DNA from: Talinum fruticosum
Lineage: Eukaryota; Streptophyta; Magnoliopsida; Caryophyllales; Talinaceae
Direction: 5' to 3'
Length of the DNA: 64,000 nt
NCBI GenBank assembly: GCA_021018815.1
Contig: JAITYX010000085.1
Location: 2,244,001-2,308,000 of the forward strand
In this document: positions 23,640 to 35,803 of the stretch, in pieces
Layout of the letters: the number at the start of each line of letters is the position of its first letter
Numbering within the stretch: position 1 is the first letter of the stretch
Position numbers and translations under genes: made by a program
The notes under the pieces: generated by a model
Told to the model about the DNA's origin: nothing
Databases searched by the model: none
What the model saw: the letters and a program-made list of their open reading frames with translations, nothing else

Positions 23640-26570
23640 TTACTATGCTCTGTCTGTGTTGTTCTACTCACAAATTATGTGAATTGGCAGTCAAAAAACA
23701 GACATTGATGTGTCTCTACATCCTGGTTATGGAGGATACATTCAGCTTGGACTTCAATATTCATTCTTGCTAGTCTATCTCTTGTCAACAACTTTTGGTG
23801 TTGTGCCAACCACAAAATAAATATGCACTTTGGTATTCTGGGGTGCTCCACACCAGTTTGAACCAGAGGATTGCAGGTCCCTTCTCTCTTAGCAACTTAT
23901 ATCCCAGTTAATATGTGTACTTTGCATTGCTAGTATATAGCCAGGGTGACTTCCTTGTATCTATTGCTACCTTCACCAGGTCTCTTACTTTGAGCATTTT
24001 CCTCCAGTACTAACTAGAATTCACCTTGGGTTTGCATTTCCCTATAGTCTTCTCTTTTAGGTAATAGTAATATATCCATTTGTCCCAAAGATTATCTTCT
24101 TTTTGTGCCACTAGCCGGATGAGTTTAAAGACTAGTGCAGTGTTTCTTATGCCACTATCATGTATCCCTATACGTCCTTGTTATTTAGGTAAACACAATG
24201 TTGGCCAAGCAATATGTAGGTTTTTTCTCACCTGCCCCCATAGGAACTGCCTATATTGTGCATTGAATTTATCAACAATACTTTCCATGCATAGGAGAGT
24301 CTCTTCATTGGCCAAGCTTTTAGACTCATAGTTATCTTACTAACCAACTCTTCGTAGCCATTTTTTGTTAATCTTCGGGCTTTCATAGGTACTCCCGGAT
24401 ACCTAAAAGGTAGTTCTCCACTTCTATACCCTGTAACTTGAGTTAGTGATCCAACTTCATGCTCATTCACACCAGCTATTATAATATGTGATTTGTCCTG
24501 TTTGCTTCCAGTCTTGAGGCCTCGGAGAAGTGTAGAAAAGAAGCTTGAAAATTTTTTATACTTCCCTCATTAGCTCTATAAAACAAGAATAGATCATCTG
24601 CAAAGCTAAGTGAGCTTAGGTGCATCTTTTGCAACCCGGATGATACCTAAAGTCTTTTTGGTTTGTTTCTAATTTAAGTGCACTTGTTATGTGCTCCAGT
24701 ACTAGGATAAAAATGAGGGGAGATGAGGTCCCTTTTGCCTAAGTCCGCTCCCATTGTGAAAATATCCATGTAAGTTTCCATTTATTTGGATTGAGAAACT
24801 AGGAGTGGTTATATAACACGTAATATTATGTGCAAACCTATGAGGAAACCCATATCCTAGCAACGAGTTCTCAATAAACTTCCAATTGACTAAATCATAG
24901 GCCTTTTTCAAGTCAATCGTCATCATACATCTTGCAATGAATTCTCATTGTGTCATGTTAACTACTGCGAGGCATAACGATTTTCATCATGTTGCATATC
25001 ACATTAGTAATGCATTTGTACAATGAATTGCAATAGACAATTGGTCCTAGGTCCACTTGGTTTAGATGGATTTACTGTCTTGGGTACCATTACAAGGACT
25101 ATAGCATTTATTTGCTTTAAGAGCTTATCTCGAATCAAAGAAGTCCCTCACATCAATGTACACATCCTACCCTACAATGTCCCAACTTCCCTTAAAAACC
25201 TACTACCAGAACCATCCGGGCTCGGGCTCTTATTGCTATCAATACTGAACATGGCATCTTTCACTTCCTGGTTTGTTATTGTAGCTAGCGGGGTTGCTTT
25301 GAGTTCCGTCCGCAAACAATCTCCCTACAATATAACTTCATATGAAATATTTTGGATTGTGTCTTTATGCTCAAGAAACTTGGCAAAATAATCCACCAAA
25401 ACATTCTCAATCTCCTCCTGGTCAAGTACCAAGCGTCCTCTCGGATTCTCCAAAGCCTTTATTGCTGAAGTATATTGCTTGTTAGCCAACCAAGCAAGAA
25501 AGTAATTTGTGTTTTGATCCCCTTCTTTAGCCAACTTTCTTTTGTTTTTTATACTAGGAACATGTGTTCTGCTTTATCCAACTTAACTCTGTTGTTTATC
25601 CTGATGAAGCCTAGAGTTTAATGAGTTATTGTGTATTGTTTCTTGTGCTTTATCCAACTTAACTCTTGACTCCTTCACCCTTCTGTGGATATCTCCAAAA
25701 GCTATAAATTTAGGTTACGTAGAGGCTTTTTCAGTTTCGCAACTTCTTAGCTACTTGGAACATGTACCATTTACTTGTTTGGTCCAAACATCCTTGGCTA
25801 TCTTCTTGTACTCTGAACAATTTTTCCACATGTTGTAAAATTTAAACCTCTTCAACCTTCTAACTTTCTTGTCCTCTAGAGTAACAATTAGAGGATAGTG
25901 ATTTGATATCACCTCATTAATCACTGCATATTCAGCATAGGGTAAGGATTGCTAACTCATTCCATTGATGAATGACATATCTATCTTAGAGAAGACCCTT
26001 TTAGCTCTCTACTTATTGTTCCAAGTGAAGGAATGTCCAAGTGTGTCTTATTTTCAGCGTATCACAATATATCATCTAGTTGTGAAAATCAATAATCTCT
26101 ACAACTGCCACTCTATCTCCACCAATTCTCTCCACAATTCTAAGGAGTGCTTGAAGTCCCCACCAATGATCTAAGGATGAGCCATTCCTACTTGCAGATT
26201 CAATAACTCTACCCACGGAATATGTCTACAAGTTGTATCATTGTCACCATATATCACAGATTATAAACATCTTGCATCTTCTTTCTTCTCCAAGTACATG
26301 AATAAATTGTTTGTGAATTTTTTGTAATGTGATGGTAACCTGAGTTGGTCTCCATATCAACCACAGTTTACTACGCTCCTGTAATGTTCCATTAGTAACA
26401 ACTTCAATTCCTTGGCCTAAATAAGCCTTAGTTCCCTCATCTTTATTAGACAGTGTTTTGGTTTCAGATAAACCAATTACGCTACAATTATTGATCCTAA
26501 TCATTTGCTACACAACGGCTTGCTCATTAGGGCCATTTAGATCCCTTATATTCTAGAAGATGTTATTCAT
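23640..26570 (-). pseudogene. LINE 2 ORF2: endonuclease and reverse transcriptase
   Basis: The frame starts MNNIF at 26570, followed by a TAG at the position of the usual Trp, then NIRDLNGPNEQ and VIGLSETK of the endonuclease (to about 25700). A segment at 25534-25325 (EGDQNTNYFLAW) is the pre-RT motif. Reverse transcriptase: MTIDLKKAYDLVNWKFIE at about 24920; a degraded GLRQKGP in place of GLRQGDP near 24740; an intact FADD at 24593-24604; LPFRYPGVPM near 24410; and SLKAWPMKRLSYAWKVLLI near 24310. Remnants of zf-RVT extend towards 23640. Many stops and shifts are present; not functional. Confidence 0.75.
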
Positions 26571-26699
26571 GATCAGGGCCAAAGACCCAAAGTTGTTTTG
26601 CAACACCAACAGATTGGGGGTTGTAGAGTAGTGATTTAGTGCAATTGTGACTGCAATAATGATATGTTCAGGTACTTCAACAACCTCACTTTCTTGTAC

Positions 26700-27759
26700 T
26701 TTTGTAATATGTTCATCCTATCCTCGTCAGGATGTTTAGGTATTTTAATGGCAGGCTCTTTCCTCATCCATACCCTAACTACCTTTCTCATGTAGTTACT
26801 CTCCTCATGACCAAATTTTTACAAAAGTCACATCACAAAGGAGTTCATTCATATTCAACTAGCTGGTGAACTAGACTGCATTTTTCATCCATAAAAGTAA
26901 CTTCATCCTTAAAATCCTTGTTGAGATACACTTCTATAAGAACCCATGCATAAGTAGCCTTTGATTTATTTTGGGTGTGTCTATCTATGGCCATTGGTCT
27001 ACATACTAGGCTTGCAATTTTTCTCAGCCCCTCAACACTCCAAAATTTCAGGTCAAGGTTGTGAAACTTGGTTCAAACAAGAACTTTGGCAATTTCATCT
27101 TTATCCGTTGATTGGCCTACTGCCCAAGCATGCATAACCAGTGGTCTTTTTTTTATCAAAATACACAAAGTTGATTTTGACGACCTCATCCCATTCCAAT
27201 ACCGAGTGGAATCGAGCAATGAAGACTCCCCATTTCTTTACTATCACCATGTCAAACCATTTACTTCCCCAAATCTGATTAAAGAAACCCAAGCATTACT
27301 ACTAATGGGGGATTTGCACCAAGAACAAAACAAATTATAGAGGAGGACCAAAATTTTACCTCTTATTCAATGTCGATTCTTCAATGTACTTGGATTTTCA
27401 TTCTATTATGCATCAATGGTGGGACATAGCTCAACTTGTGCCCAATGTTGGGCCCTTCAACAGCTATCATCGGTGCCACAAACGTCATCCATTTGATCTC
27501 GCTCATGGCTGCGATTGCTATTTGCTTCGCAATACATCAATCTATCTATTAAAGCTAACTCACGAGTCTTCTTGAACATTTGGGTTGATTCCAAAATTTC
27601 ATCTCGTATTGTTCCATTGGTTTCCACATTGATCTCTTGCTCAATCTCCATGGAGAGATTTTTAGTTAATGATGTGCTTGTGTTTTGGGTAGGGGAGTAC
27701 TTTTTAGGATTATGTTTAGATTTTGTGGGGGTTTTTTGCTTTCCTTGCCATTGTTGCAA
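26700..27759 (-). pseudogene. LINE 2 ORF1 (DUF4283 remnant)
   Basis: An open frame begins at 27759 with a Lys/Gln/Thr-rich N-terminus and runs to 27457. A second frame, 27292-27101, reads IWGSKWFDMVIVKKWGVFIARF, matching the central part of DUF4283 in plant LINE ORF1 proteins. Further decayed sequence to about 26750 contains the Cys/His-rich zinc-knuckle area. The 3' border with ORF2 is not clear. The gene is broken by several frame changes. Confidence 0.6.
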
Positions 27760-27836
27760 GACAACAAGCTTTCTCTCTCTAGTTGAACCCTACCCACTCT
27801 CTACCCCATATAAGTGTATACTATTTGCAACTACTT

Positions 27837-30771
27837 TGTAATACCTGAAATTTTAAAGAAAGCAGTTGAAAAGCATTGAATTATTGAATATTATTCCCCA
27901 TGACTACGGGGTTGAGTGACTCGATTTTATTTGTCTGCTAGACATATTACGTTATAATTCCTTTGGAGGCTGGTGTTGAATTAATTAAATCAAGGAGGAT
28001 AAGGGCTTGAATTATGTGTAATTGACCAAGGGATAAGAAAAAGGGGCCATTAGGTGTTGAGAATAGAAAGAAAGTTAGTGTGAAGGGAGAGTGTGCTGGC
28101 AATTTAGGAAGAAGCCACATCGGAAGGAAGGGGAAAGAAAGCTCGGTGGAGCCCGAGCAGCAGAAGGAGAACGAGCATAACAGGGGAGGGGGAGAGGACC
28201 ACCGAACGAGAGAGAGAGAAAAGAGAAGGGCGAGCGCGCGGTGAAGGAGGCCGAAGAGGAGGACCGGCGACCACCGTAGGACCGGAGGCGGCGGTCGGCG
28301 ACGCGACTAGGCGCGAGTGAAGAGGAAAAGAGAGCGAGAGACCGGGGCAGCGAGAGGGCGGGAGCCGGACCGGAGGCGAGGACGAGGCGAGAGGAACCGA
28401 GAGGCCGAAACCGGGGAAAGTAGCGGCTGCCCGGGAGGAAGACCGGCGGCGAGCGCACGGGGCCTGGTCGAGAGATAGCCTAGGCCAAGAACCACGAACC
28501 AGAAATAGAGGAAGTGAGGAACGGGAACCAGGGGCAACCGGGGACGCGGGACGGCGACCGGCGACGACGTCAGGCGCAGAGGAGGGCGGCAGAAACCGAG
28601 ACTAGCAAGCAGAGGAGGAGGAACGAAAGAAGGAATTGAACCGGGGAACTCGAACCTCAAGCAAATCACAAACCTTCAATCCCCGAATCGAGGTGGGTAG
28701 TCTTATACTCTAAACTATTAGTATATTCGAAATCTAAATGAGTTTATCGTAATTGTTGAATGTGATTGTGAAATATTGAATATGTATGCTATTGATCGAG
28801 CTAGTAGTTGCTGGAAGTTGAATTAGGAGTTGTGAAAGGGATGGGAGTTGTTAAGGCCTAAAGATGAAATCGGGAAATTCCGACGAGTTGAGTTGCTTGG
28901 GTAAAATGAGTAGTGTCGGGAGTCGGGTCGGTTGGGGATAAGTACGTATGGTTGGGCATAAGTTATGAATTAATATTCAGATTGAGTCCTAGAGATTTAC
29001 TCGAATTTGCGGCGTTAAGAAACGAGTACTAAAATCGGGAAATAACGAGGGAGGTGTGAAGAAGAATGTGAAATTGTATTGAGTGGTACACATCGAGACA
29101 TAGGAGTGAGAAGTGGATGAGTATTGGGATAATTGAGTTCAAAAGATAATTAAATCCTTAAGGTTGAACTAAATGCGAAGATGAGCGGAGCTAGCGAAAG
29201 TGGAGCGATGAAAAAGGGATTAAGAGGTGTATGATTGAGTTGGTCAAGAAAGAATGACTAATGCAATAGAAACCTAAGATGAGAACAAATTACACTTGGA
29301 GAAGAAAGGAATTAGAAGAGTTTAGTAGTGAAGTAAGAACGGGAATTACTTGACTAAGCGTGATTAGAAGAGATTGATGAGTAATGTAGAAGCGTAATCG
29401 ACAAGTATTGAAACGAAGATGGTAATTGGGAAGAGTTAAGTTATTAAGTCAAGGCGTAAAAGAGGAATTGAGGTGAAGACAATGAAATGTGAAAAGTGAG
29501 AACGTTGAATTAGGTAATATCTACTTATGGTTATTGTGGCCTAGAAAATGGAAATTAATTGTACTAGAATGGTAAATTGAGAAAGGCATAGTTGGAAAAG
29601 AGTTGAGAATGAGTGCTTACATTGAATGGTGATTATTCGTGCTATGTGATTACTTTACGTGATGCTCAAAATAGTTTCGAAAGGAGTTTTGTATGTTACG
29701 TGAATGATTCTTGAATGCAATTTCTTGAGAACCGCCTTTCGAACGTGATTATGTTTTAAAGAAGCAAAGCTGATTTGAGAAAGTGAATTTATAAGGGTGA
29801 CACGTGGTGTCATGCCTTCCTTGATACTAAATTGATTGAGAAAGTCTGTAAAGTGAATGTGACGAATGAGAATGTGCAAATTGTTTTGAATCGATCGGCT
29901 ACGGATCGTTTAGCATACCGAAGGGTTCGAACCGGGAACGCCCAGCTAGAGACTTCGAGGGAAGGGTTCTAATAGGGGTCCTGGAGAGACAGGATGCCCG
30001 CTCCGAGACTTCCTAAAAGAATGGTCCCGGGAGCCTTTTGTCGGGGTCGCGCCCGAATTAAAGAAGTGCTAGTTCGAGTCCTCGGAAGGCCTGGAATGTT
30101 GATTCAACCCCAAAAGAAGTGTTCTTCAATGTGATTATGTGCTCTTTAAGTGATTAAAGAGTTTTGATCTTTTCATTACAAGAGAATTCAAGTGAAAAGT
30201 ATATAGATTTCTATTTTAAGGGTTTAAGACTCCGGTGAGCCCGTTGATTATTGCTTACCCCCACAAATTGCCCCGTCCCCACTCGGTGTTGCAGGTACAC
30301 TTTCGAAGTATAATCTACACCTAGCATGCTTCGGACTCCTACCGATTGTTGGTGATTGAAGCGACCAAGTGGCTAACATGCATTGTTTGTTTCTAAACGT
30401 TGTATTTGTAATTTAGTGCATATAGTTATACCAAATGTATAGTAATCAATAGATTAGATTGTTTTAATTTTTACCGCATGATTGGTTGAACTCCGGCGTG
30501 TGGCCGTTGAGTTGTATACTCCGAGCGTGTGGCTCGTCGAGTTTTATTATGCTTTTTATGCAGGATTTTAAGGCTTGTAGCCTATGGGTTAGTCCAGATT
30601 ACAAACGGAACTCGCCGAAATTTTCAGAGAATCTCGGATTCTTTTGGGAATACCACCGGCATTACTTTTAAGTTGAGTTTAGACAGCCAAACCAACACCG
30701 AGAAGAGCCTTGGGAGTTCCTTTAAGGAACTCGACGATGTAATACTCCGAGGGGTGTTTTGGGGTGTTACA
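27837..30771 (+). mobile_element. Solo LTR of a Ty3/gypsy (chromovirus-like) element, 2.9 kb
   Basis: It begins TGTAATACCTGAAA and ends GGGGTGTTACA, the TGTAAYACC/GGTGTTACA termini common in Tekay/Del-type chromovirus LTRs. Identical 5-bp duplications TACTT flank it (27832-27836 and 30772-30776). No internal gag-pol, primer site or second LTR is present, so it is a solo LTR left by recombination between two LTRs. Inside are a GC-rich, purine-rich part (28130-28640), many A/G-rich stretches, and the phrase GCTTACCCCCACAAATTGCC with GTTGCAGGTACAC near 30260-30300. The orientation is assigned from these 3' features and is tentative. It is inserted in the 5' part of LINE 2. Confidence 0.85.
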
Positions 30772-30776
30772 TACTT

Positions 30777-32945
30777 ATAATTCCTAACTTATAGATCTAT
30801 CTCACAATTAAAATAAACATACTATTATTTTCAACCTCTTTAGTAAGTTCACTAGATTTAACAAACGATATTATTTTAGCTCTTCTATTTCTTCCATTAT
30901 ATCCCACATGAGGCTTATTTGTAATGGTAAAATTCAAGATACTTTTGAGATGTTTACAATAATATAAAATATTTTTTAATGATTTTAGTTTATCATATTG
31001 TATTTGTAGTGTATTAATAATTTATCCTCCCTAGTAATTTCCTCACTGGAAAATTTTTATCCCTTTCTAGGACTAGTTTTTATGTTTGTCATCAAATTTA
31101 GAAATACAAAAATTTGTCTTAAGCGGATTAAAATCAAACTACCCTGCTCAACTTTAGTATTTAAAGGTTTATTGGACATTTATAGTTGAAACTATATATT
31201 TATGAGATAATTCCCACTTTATAATACATCACAATCGAAACCAATAATTGGAAAACTTGTATAAGTACATGTCAATAGTTAGATAAATGGATGTAAAATT
31301 TTGAATTATTTCTGCCATGAAGCGGATCCGTTTGCAAGTAAAAGGTAGAGAAAGACCATTTTTATTGATTTGTGAGTTTATAAATCAGGTAGTAATGAGT
31401 AAATCTCGAGAAACAAAAAGACCCATAAATCAAGTTGCCTACTAATTAATCTGAAAGGTACGTGGGCAACATGTGAACATGTTGGAAAGCTATGTATCAA
31501 ATGTATACCTTCATCTTAACACCCATGCTCATAATTACTTGCTCCTATCTTATGCCAACCAGGAGTTTATATATATAGTACGCTAGGGAGGGGAGGGTAG
31601 GGGAGGGGAGAGATCCTTTGCAGTTGGACAGAAATGTGTTACATAACAATCCATCTTTAAACATTAAAGCCCGGTAGGATTGAGTTGTCCCCTGTGTTCT
31701 TAATACTTTATATATTTTGTGAATGTCGGTCAATTTAAATGATAAAATCTTTAAATATTATAAGAAATTTGATTGTAATCTTATATATATTAGTGTTTGT
31801 GTCTCATTTGTAACATATCACATATAATATTTTATTTTATTTTTATAGTATGTACACGCTCAACCATACATATAACAATCCTCAAGGGGAACTATATTTG
31901 TAGATAAAATTTGAGTAAAGATGGAATAAATTTATGTATATATTGGAACAGAGATATAATTTCGTTATTAATATTATCATTAGGATGCTCTAGAGAAGAG
32001 TGTGAAGTAATCATTTTTAGTTAAGAAAAAAAGAGTTAACTGGTTTTTCAAAGGTGTCACATCATGTAGACCATTTTTTTTTTTTTTAATCAAACCATAG
32101 AACTCAACTTGTTAGGCATTGGTGTATTTAAATTAATTACATAATTTCTAAACCATTCATTCATACTTACAAAATCATTACATGCCATTTATACAGAAGA
32201 GGATTAAGTTGTCACAACTCACAACTACCGATTCCCATTTGTGCCTTCTCTACCTAACCAAATCATACACTTTGCAATTTGCCTTATCATATGTCAAAGT
32301 GGATCCCCCCCTTTAAGATCACTGAAAACTTGGAAAAGGTACATCTAAGTACAGTTAAACACCACTATTTAATTAATATTTAAAATGTTATAAATAGATA
32401 ATAAATAATAATATCATTCGTGATATGCAATAAGTGTAGGAATTTTGATCTTTTAACTTTTCAATATGGTAGAGAATAACACCTTCACAAAAAAATATAT
32501 ATATATATATATATATATAAAGTGATAAAATTAGATATAGATAAATATTAAGAAGCCAGATCATTATAATAAAATTGTTAAATTCTAGACTATTTACATC
32601 TCTTATACTGATATCTTGTTTTTTTGTAAATGAGAGAAGAGTGTGATTATCAAGTTTTCATCAATTAGGTGTTCTAAATTTAATTCTTTTAGAAAACCAA
32701 ACATCCTACAACACAAGTGTAATATTAAATTTACAAGCAAACAAGTATTGAACAGTATATGATAACATTAATGACCGATCTTCTATGTAATAGTCATCCA
32801 ATACGTTAAATACCATACTCAATACCAATGAAGTTACATGCCTAAGGTTGGTATTACATAGAATAAAATTAGTCAACACATTAGTATTATCCAATTAGGA
32901 CACCCAAGTTGGAGGATTCTTGCGAAAAATGAATTGAAAAGCACA
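30777..32945. other. Intergenic, AT-rich, downstream of the BBX gene
   Basis: No gene recognised. It contains a G-run cluster (31586-31608), a T-run near 32070-32087 and a short (TA)n at about 32492-32519. Part of the region may hold the 3' untranslated region of the minus-strand BBX gene and the decayed leader of LINE 2. Confidence 0.45.
31586..31608 (+). other. G-quadruplex-type motif
   Basis: Four runs of three or more G with loops of one or two bases (GGG-A-GGGG-A-GGG-TA-GGGG-A-GGGG). They lie 20 bp after a TATATATATAG stretch. The motif fits the classical intramolecular quadruplex pattern; no gene is attached to it. Confidence 0.6.
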
Positions 32946-32994
32946 TCAACATAGCCAATCAAGTAGTGCCCTTCTTGAACTCATACTCATCCTA

Positions 32995-33055
<61 letters not shown>

Positions 33056-33663
33056 CAGGGAAAGGAAAAACAGAGCAATTGGACATTTTGTTGGCTATTT
33101 AAGGGTAAGAAAAATCAGAGGAAAAAAATAACTAAACACCATACATTTAGCATGATTTGTCTTCCATTAGATGCTAACACAAGTATTTACCGGAGATGTG
33201 ACACTGAATATGACCATGGAACCACTTGATTATCTTCATCACCACCATCATCCTCGTCTTCAACATCATCATCATGATCGTCATCTTCTGCAGCATCATG
33301 ATCTTCATCACCACCACGACCATCATCATCATCATCATCATCATCAATTTCTCGATGCCCGTTATCATAATCAACATTTACATGATGCCCATCATCCACC
33401 CCGCCCATTTCTCTAGCCTTTGCTTCCCTATTGGCACTAAGGCATGTTTGGCAAACAGAGACAGTAGGCCCGAGCTTCGGCCCCGAGCCTGTCCAAGGTG
33501 TTGGAGATTGGCAAACATGGCATAAGAGAGTCCTCAAGTGTTTGGCAACGAGGAAATTGGCACCATGAACTTTAGCATCACATTCACAACACAAGCTTGC
33601 TTGATCTGATCCACAATGTATTCTAGCTGGATTGCTACAAAGCTCACATTTTCTACTCTTCAT
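32946..33663 (-). CDS. B-box zinc-finger protein, BBX28/BBX29-like, probably two exons
   Basis: ATG at 33663. Residues 1-45 form a B-box with Cys/His zinc ligands (CELC, CGSDQASLCCECDAKVH, H at 43). A second, B-box-like Cys segment follows (LCHVCQSPTPW at 46-56, VCQTC at 69-73). Residues 107-145 are an Asp/Glu-rich tract, then NQVVPW, a landmark of the BBX28/29 group. These nuclear proteins have no CCT DNA-binding domain and act through partner transcription factors in light and flowering control; that role is family knowledge. Read straight through, the frame stops at 33187. A good donor (CCG/GTAAAT, GT at 33190-33189) and an acceptor after a long CT run (AG at 32993-32992) would remove 199 nt and add 14 codons, ending TGA 32948-32946 (172 aa). 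The splice is inferred; the 158-aa unspliced form is the alternative. Confidence 0.75.
32995..33053 (+). repeat. (GA)n microsatellite, (CT)n on the BBX sense strand
   Basis: About 59 bp of GA with one CA interruption. On the minus strand it is a CT run ending directly in TAG/G, where it would serve as the polypyrimidine tract and 3' splice site of the proposed BBX intron. Confidence 0.9.
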
Positions 33664-35179
33664 TTTTCCTTCCTCCCAAACAAGGCACAGGATTTTCTTT
33701 TTTTTTTTTTTTAATTTTTTTTGGGTTTTTCACTGAGGGAGAGAGGACAAGATTGGTGGGGAGATATTATAAAAGGGGGAAGGGGAGAGCAAGTTGAAGT
33801 TTGTTAAATGAGGAAAATGCCAAAGTTAGTAGTGTGGTGGATTTTTGAGATTGGAGAGATTTTTTTGCCCCCTCTTTCTCTCTCTAGTGTTTGATTATTC
33901 AAAGAGTGACAACTAGGGCAAGGTGTGGTGGTTATAATTCCTTTTTGGTCAAATTATGTATGAGCCATATAATATGATTCTGGTCACTCAGGTGGATTCA
34001 AATGATTATCCATGGATGCCGAAGTCTTTCTCTGGCAAAGTAGTACCATTTTTTACCTTTTTCTCTCTCTTCTTTTCATTCCCTATATTTTTTAGGAGGA
34101 AATTGATGTTGGATGGCTACTTTCCAAAGATATTTTTGACTCTGGTTTTTTTTTTTTTTTCTGTTTATGTTTTTAGGGAAGACTTAAAGAAGCACAATAC
34201 AACTTAGGGTTCTTAAAATCTCTTCACCTTCACCAATATGTTTGGGATATTTATTTTGCCTATTTGTTCATATTTTTTTTTCCTTTTTTGACTAGCATGC
34301 CAACATATTTTGGTTTTATCGGTCCCCCCTTTTCTATTAGGTGATGATTAACTTATTTACTTCTATAAAAACAAAAAAGTAAATTCCAAACATTTAAGTT
34401 TTTTCAAAAACCATAATAAATTTTGAAAAATAAAATTCACATACTCAATTTTGATTTAAAATAATAATAAAAAGACCCAATTTCATACATTAGGGAACAC
34501 GAGTTGAAGGGTAGAGTTGTAGTTTGGCTATTATTTTATGACTATACTCTTGCTTTTTCCTGAAAATAGATTTATTATTTAAATAGCGCGTAAATCTACG
34601 ATCATATTTATATGAATTATATATTTATTTAATTGTTTAATCTTAGAAGGATCGATTACTTGCATTATTAAAACCAAATAATAAATTACCATATGAAAAC
34701 GTGGTGCATTGAAGAACAAAATATCAATATATCAATATATTTTAAACTCAAGATAAGACATTCATAATCTACAAACCCAAGATGGATATTAGAGAAATGA
34801 ACATTGGTAATGACTAACAAGTAGCTAATGCCATCATAAATATTCAGAAGCCTTAAGCTACCTTGAAAAATTAGTACACTTACATGTCCTTAATTTCTAT
34901 ATAAATATATTTTATTATATTATTTTGAGAGTTTTTAGCCAAGACTGTCCCTAAATTTTGCAATTTATTAAAAAATATCATAGAGTTTTAACGCTACTTT
35001 TAAATGTTCGTTAACTTGTTAGATTATATTTAAATGTTAGTTAACTTGTTAAAGTGTGTTTAAAATATTCGTTAACTTGTTAGAGTAAATTTAAAATGTC
35101 AGCTAACTATAGGCTAAAAAGACAAATATTGACATACTTAAACACTGTAATCAAGTTTAATAACATTTAAAAATATCAC
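33664..35179. other. Upstream region of the BBX gene and intergenic sequence
   Basis: The first 250 bp (33664-33900) should hold the BBX leader and promoter on the minus strand. They are marked by A-runs and CT/GA-rich patches; a weak TATAATAT on the minus strand lies near 33765-33772. From 33950 on the sequence is T-rich and then AT-rich, with no recognised gene. Confidence 0.4.
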
Positions 35180-35400
35180 TAAGGTCCTGTTTGGTTGGGC
35201 AAAAGTGGAATGAAACTTGATTCCTTTGATTTCAATTTCCTTTTTCACTTGTTTGGTTGGATATTTTGAAGGTGGAACTTGAAATTTTCGGGTTTCAAAT
35301 TCCCCTCAAAACAAGGGAATTTGAATCCTCGTATTTGGGATCAATTTTCAGTCCGTAAGGGATCAATTTATAATTATTAAAAAAATTACCTATTTGTTAT

Positions 35401-35401
35401 A

Positions 35402-35450
<49 letters not shown>

Positions 35451-35473
35451 AATAAAAATTAGCCTATTTGCTA

Positions 35474-35522
<49 letters not shown>

Positions 35523-35523
35523 T
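35401..35523. repeat. (ATT)n microsatellites, two runs
   Basis: ATT runs at about 35401-35449 and 35475-35523 are separated by a short AT-rich segment that itself resembles sequence before the first run (CCTATTTGYTATATT), so the run plus flank appears duplicated. Confidence 0.85.
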
Positions 35524-35710
35524 TTATATACAATTTTTTTGTCATATTGTTTGATAGAAAATTATAGTTTGAAAATAGGTCTACTAAAAATTATAAATAA
35601 AATTTTTTAATCATTGAAAAAAATTACAAGATAGTTAATTAAAAGAATTAAATAAATACAAGACTCAATTATCAACAAATATGATAATGAACTTTAACTT
35701 TTATTGAATC

Positions 35711-35711
35711 A

Positions 35712-35802
<91 letters not shown>

Positions 35803-35803
35803 T
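35711..35803. repeat. (AAT)n-(ATT)n palindromic microsatellite
   Basis: About 50 bp of AAT units are followed immediately by about 40 bp of ATT units. The two halves are reverse complements and could form a long hairpin or cruciform at the centre of MITE A. Confidence 0.9.

Larger units (their letters stand above)
23320..27836 (-). mobile_element. LINE 2: L1-type non-LTR retrotransposon, split at its 5' side
   Basis: The minus-strand element ends in a poly(A) tail, visible as a run of T at 23320-23331 right after TATACCCTTTCAC-like sequence read on minus. ORF2 lies at about 26570-23640 and ORF1 at 27759-26700. The upstream part is cut at 27836 by a solo LTR. The leader may resume after 30776, but no 5' end or target duplication was identified. 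It stands tail to head with LINE 1 and belongs to a different lineage: its endonuclease start and ORF1 differ, and no RNase H was seen. Confidence 0.75.

Noticed and set aside
28075..28669. Arg/Ser/Pro-rich open frames on the minus strand
   Set aside because: They lie in a purine-rich, CpG-rich part of the solo LTR; composition alone keeps the frames open and no domain is visible.
29880..30110. Possible tRNA-like B-box phrases (GGTTCGAACC, GTTCGAGTCC)
   Set aside because: No cloverleaf can be folded around them and they lie within the solo LTR; no tRNA or rRNA gene was found in the window.
33171..33416. His-rich open frame on the plus strand
   Set aside because: It is the reverse reading of the BBX acidic tract (GAT repeats read as ATC/CAT); the B-box on the opposite strand explains the sequence.
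33956..34207. 83-codon Phe-rich plus-strand frame upstream of the BBX gene
   Set aside because: T-rich sequence with poly-T runs; no domain and no sign of coding constraint.
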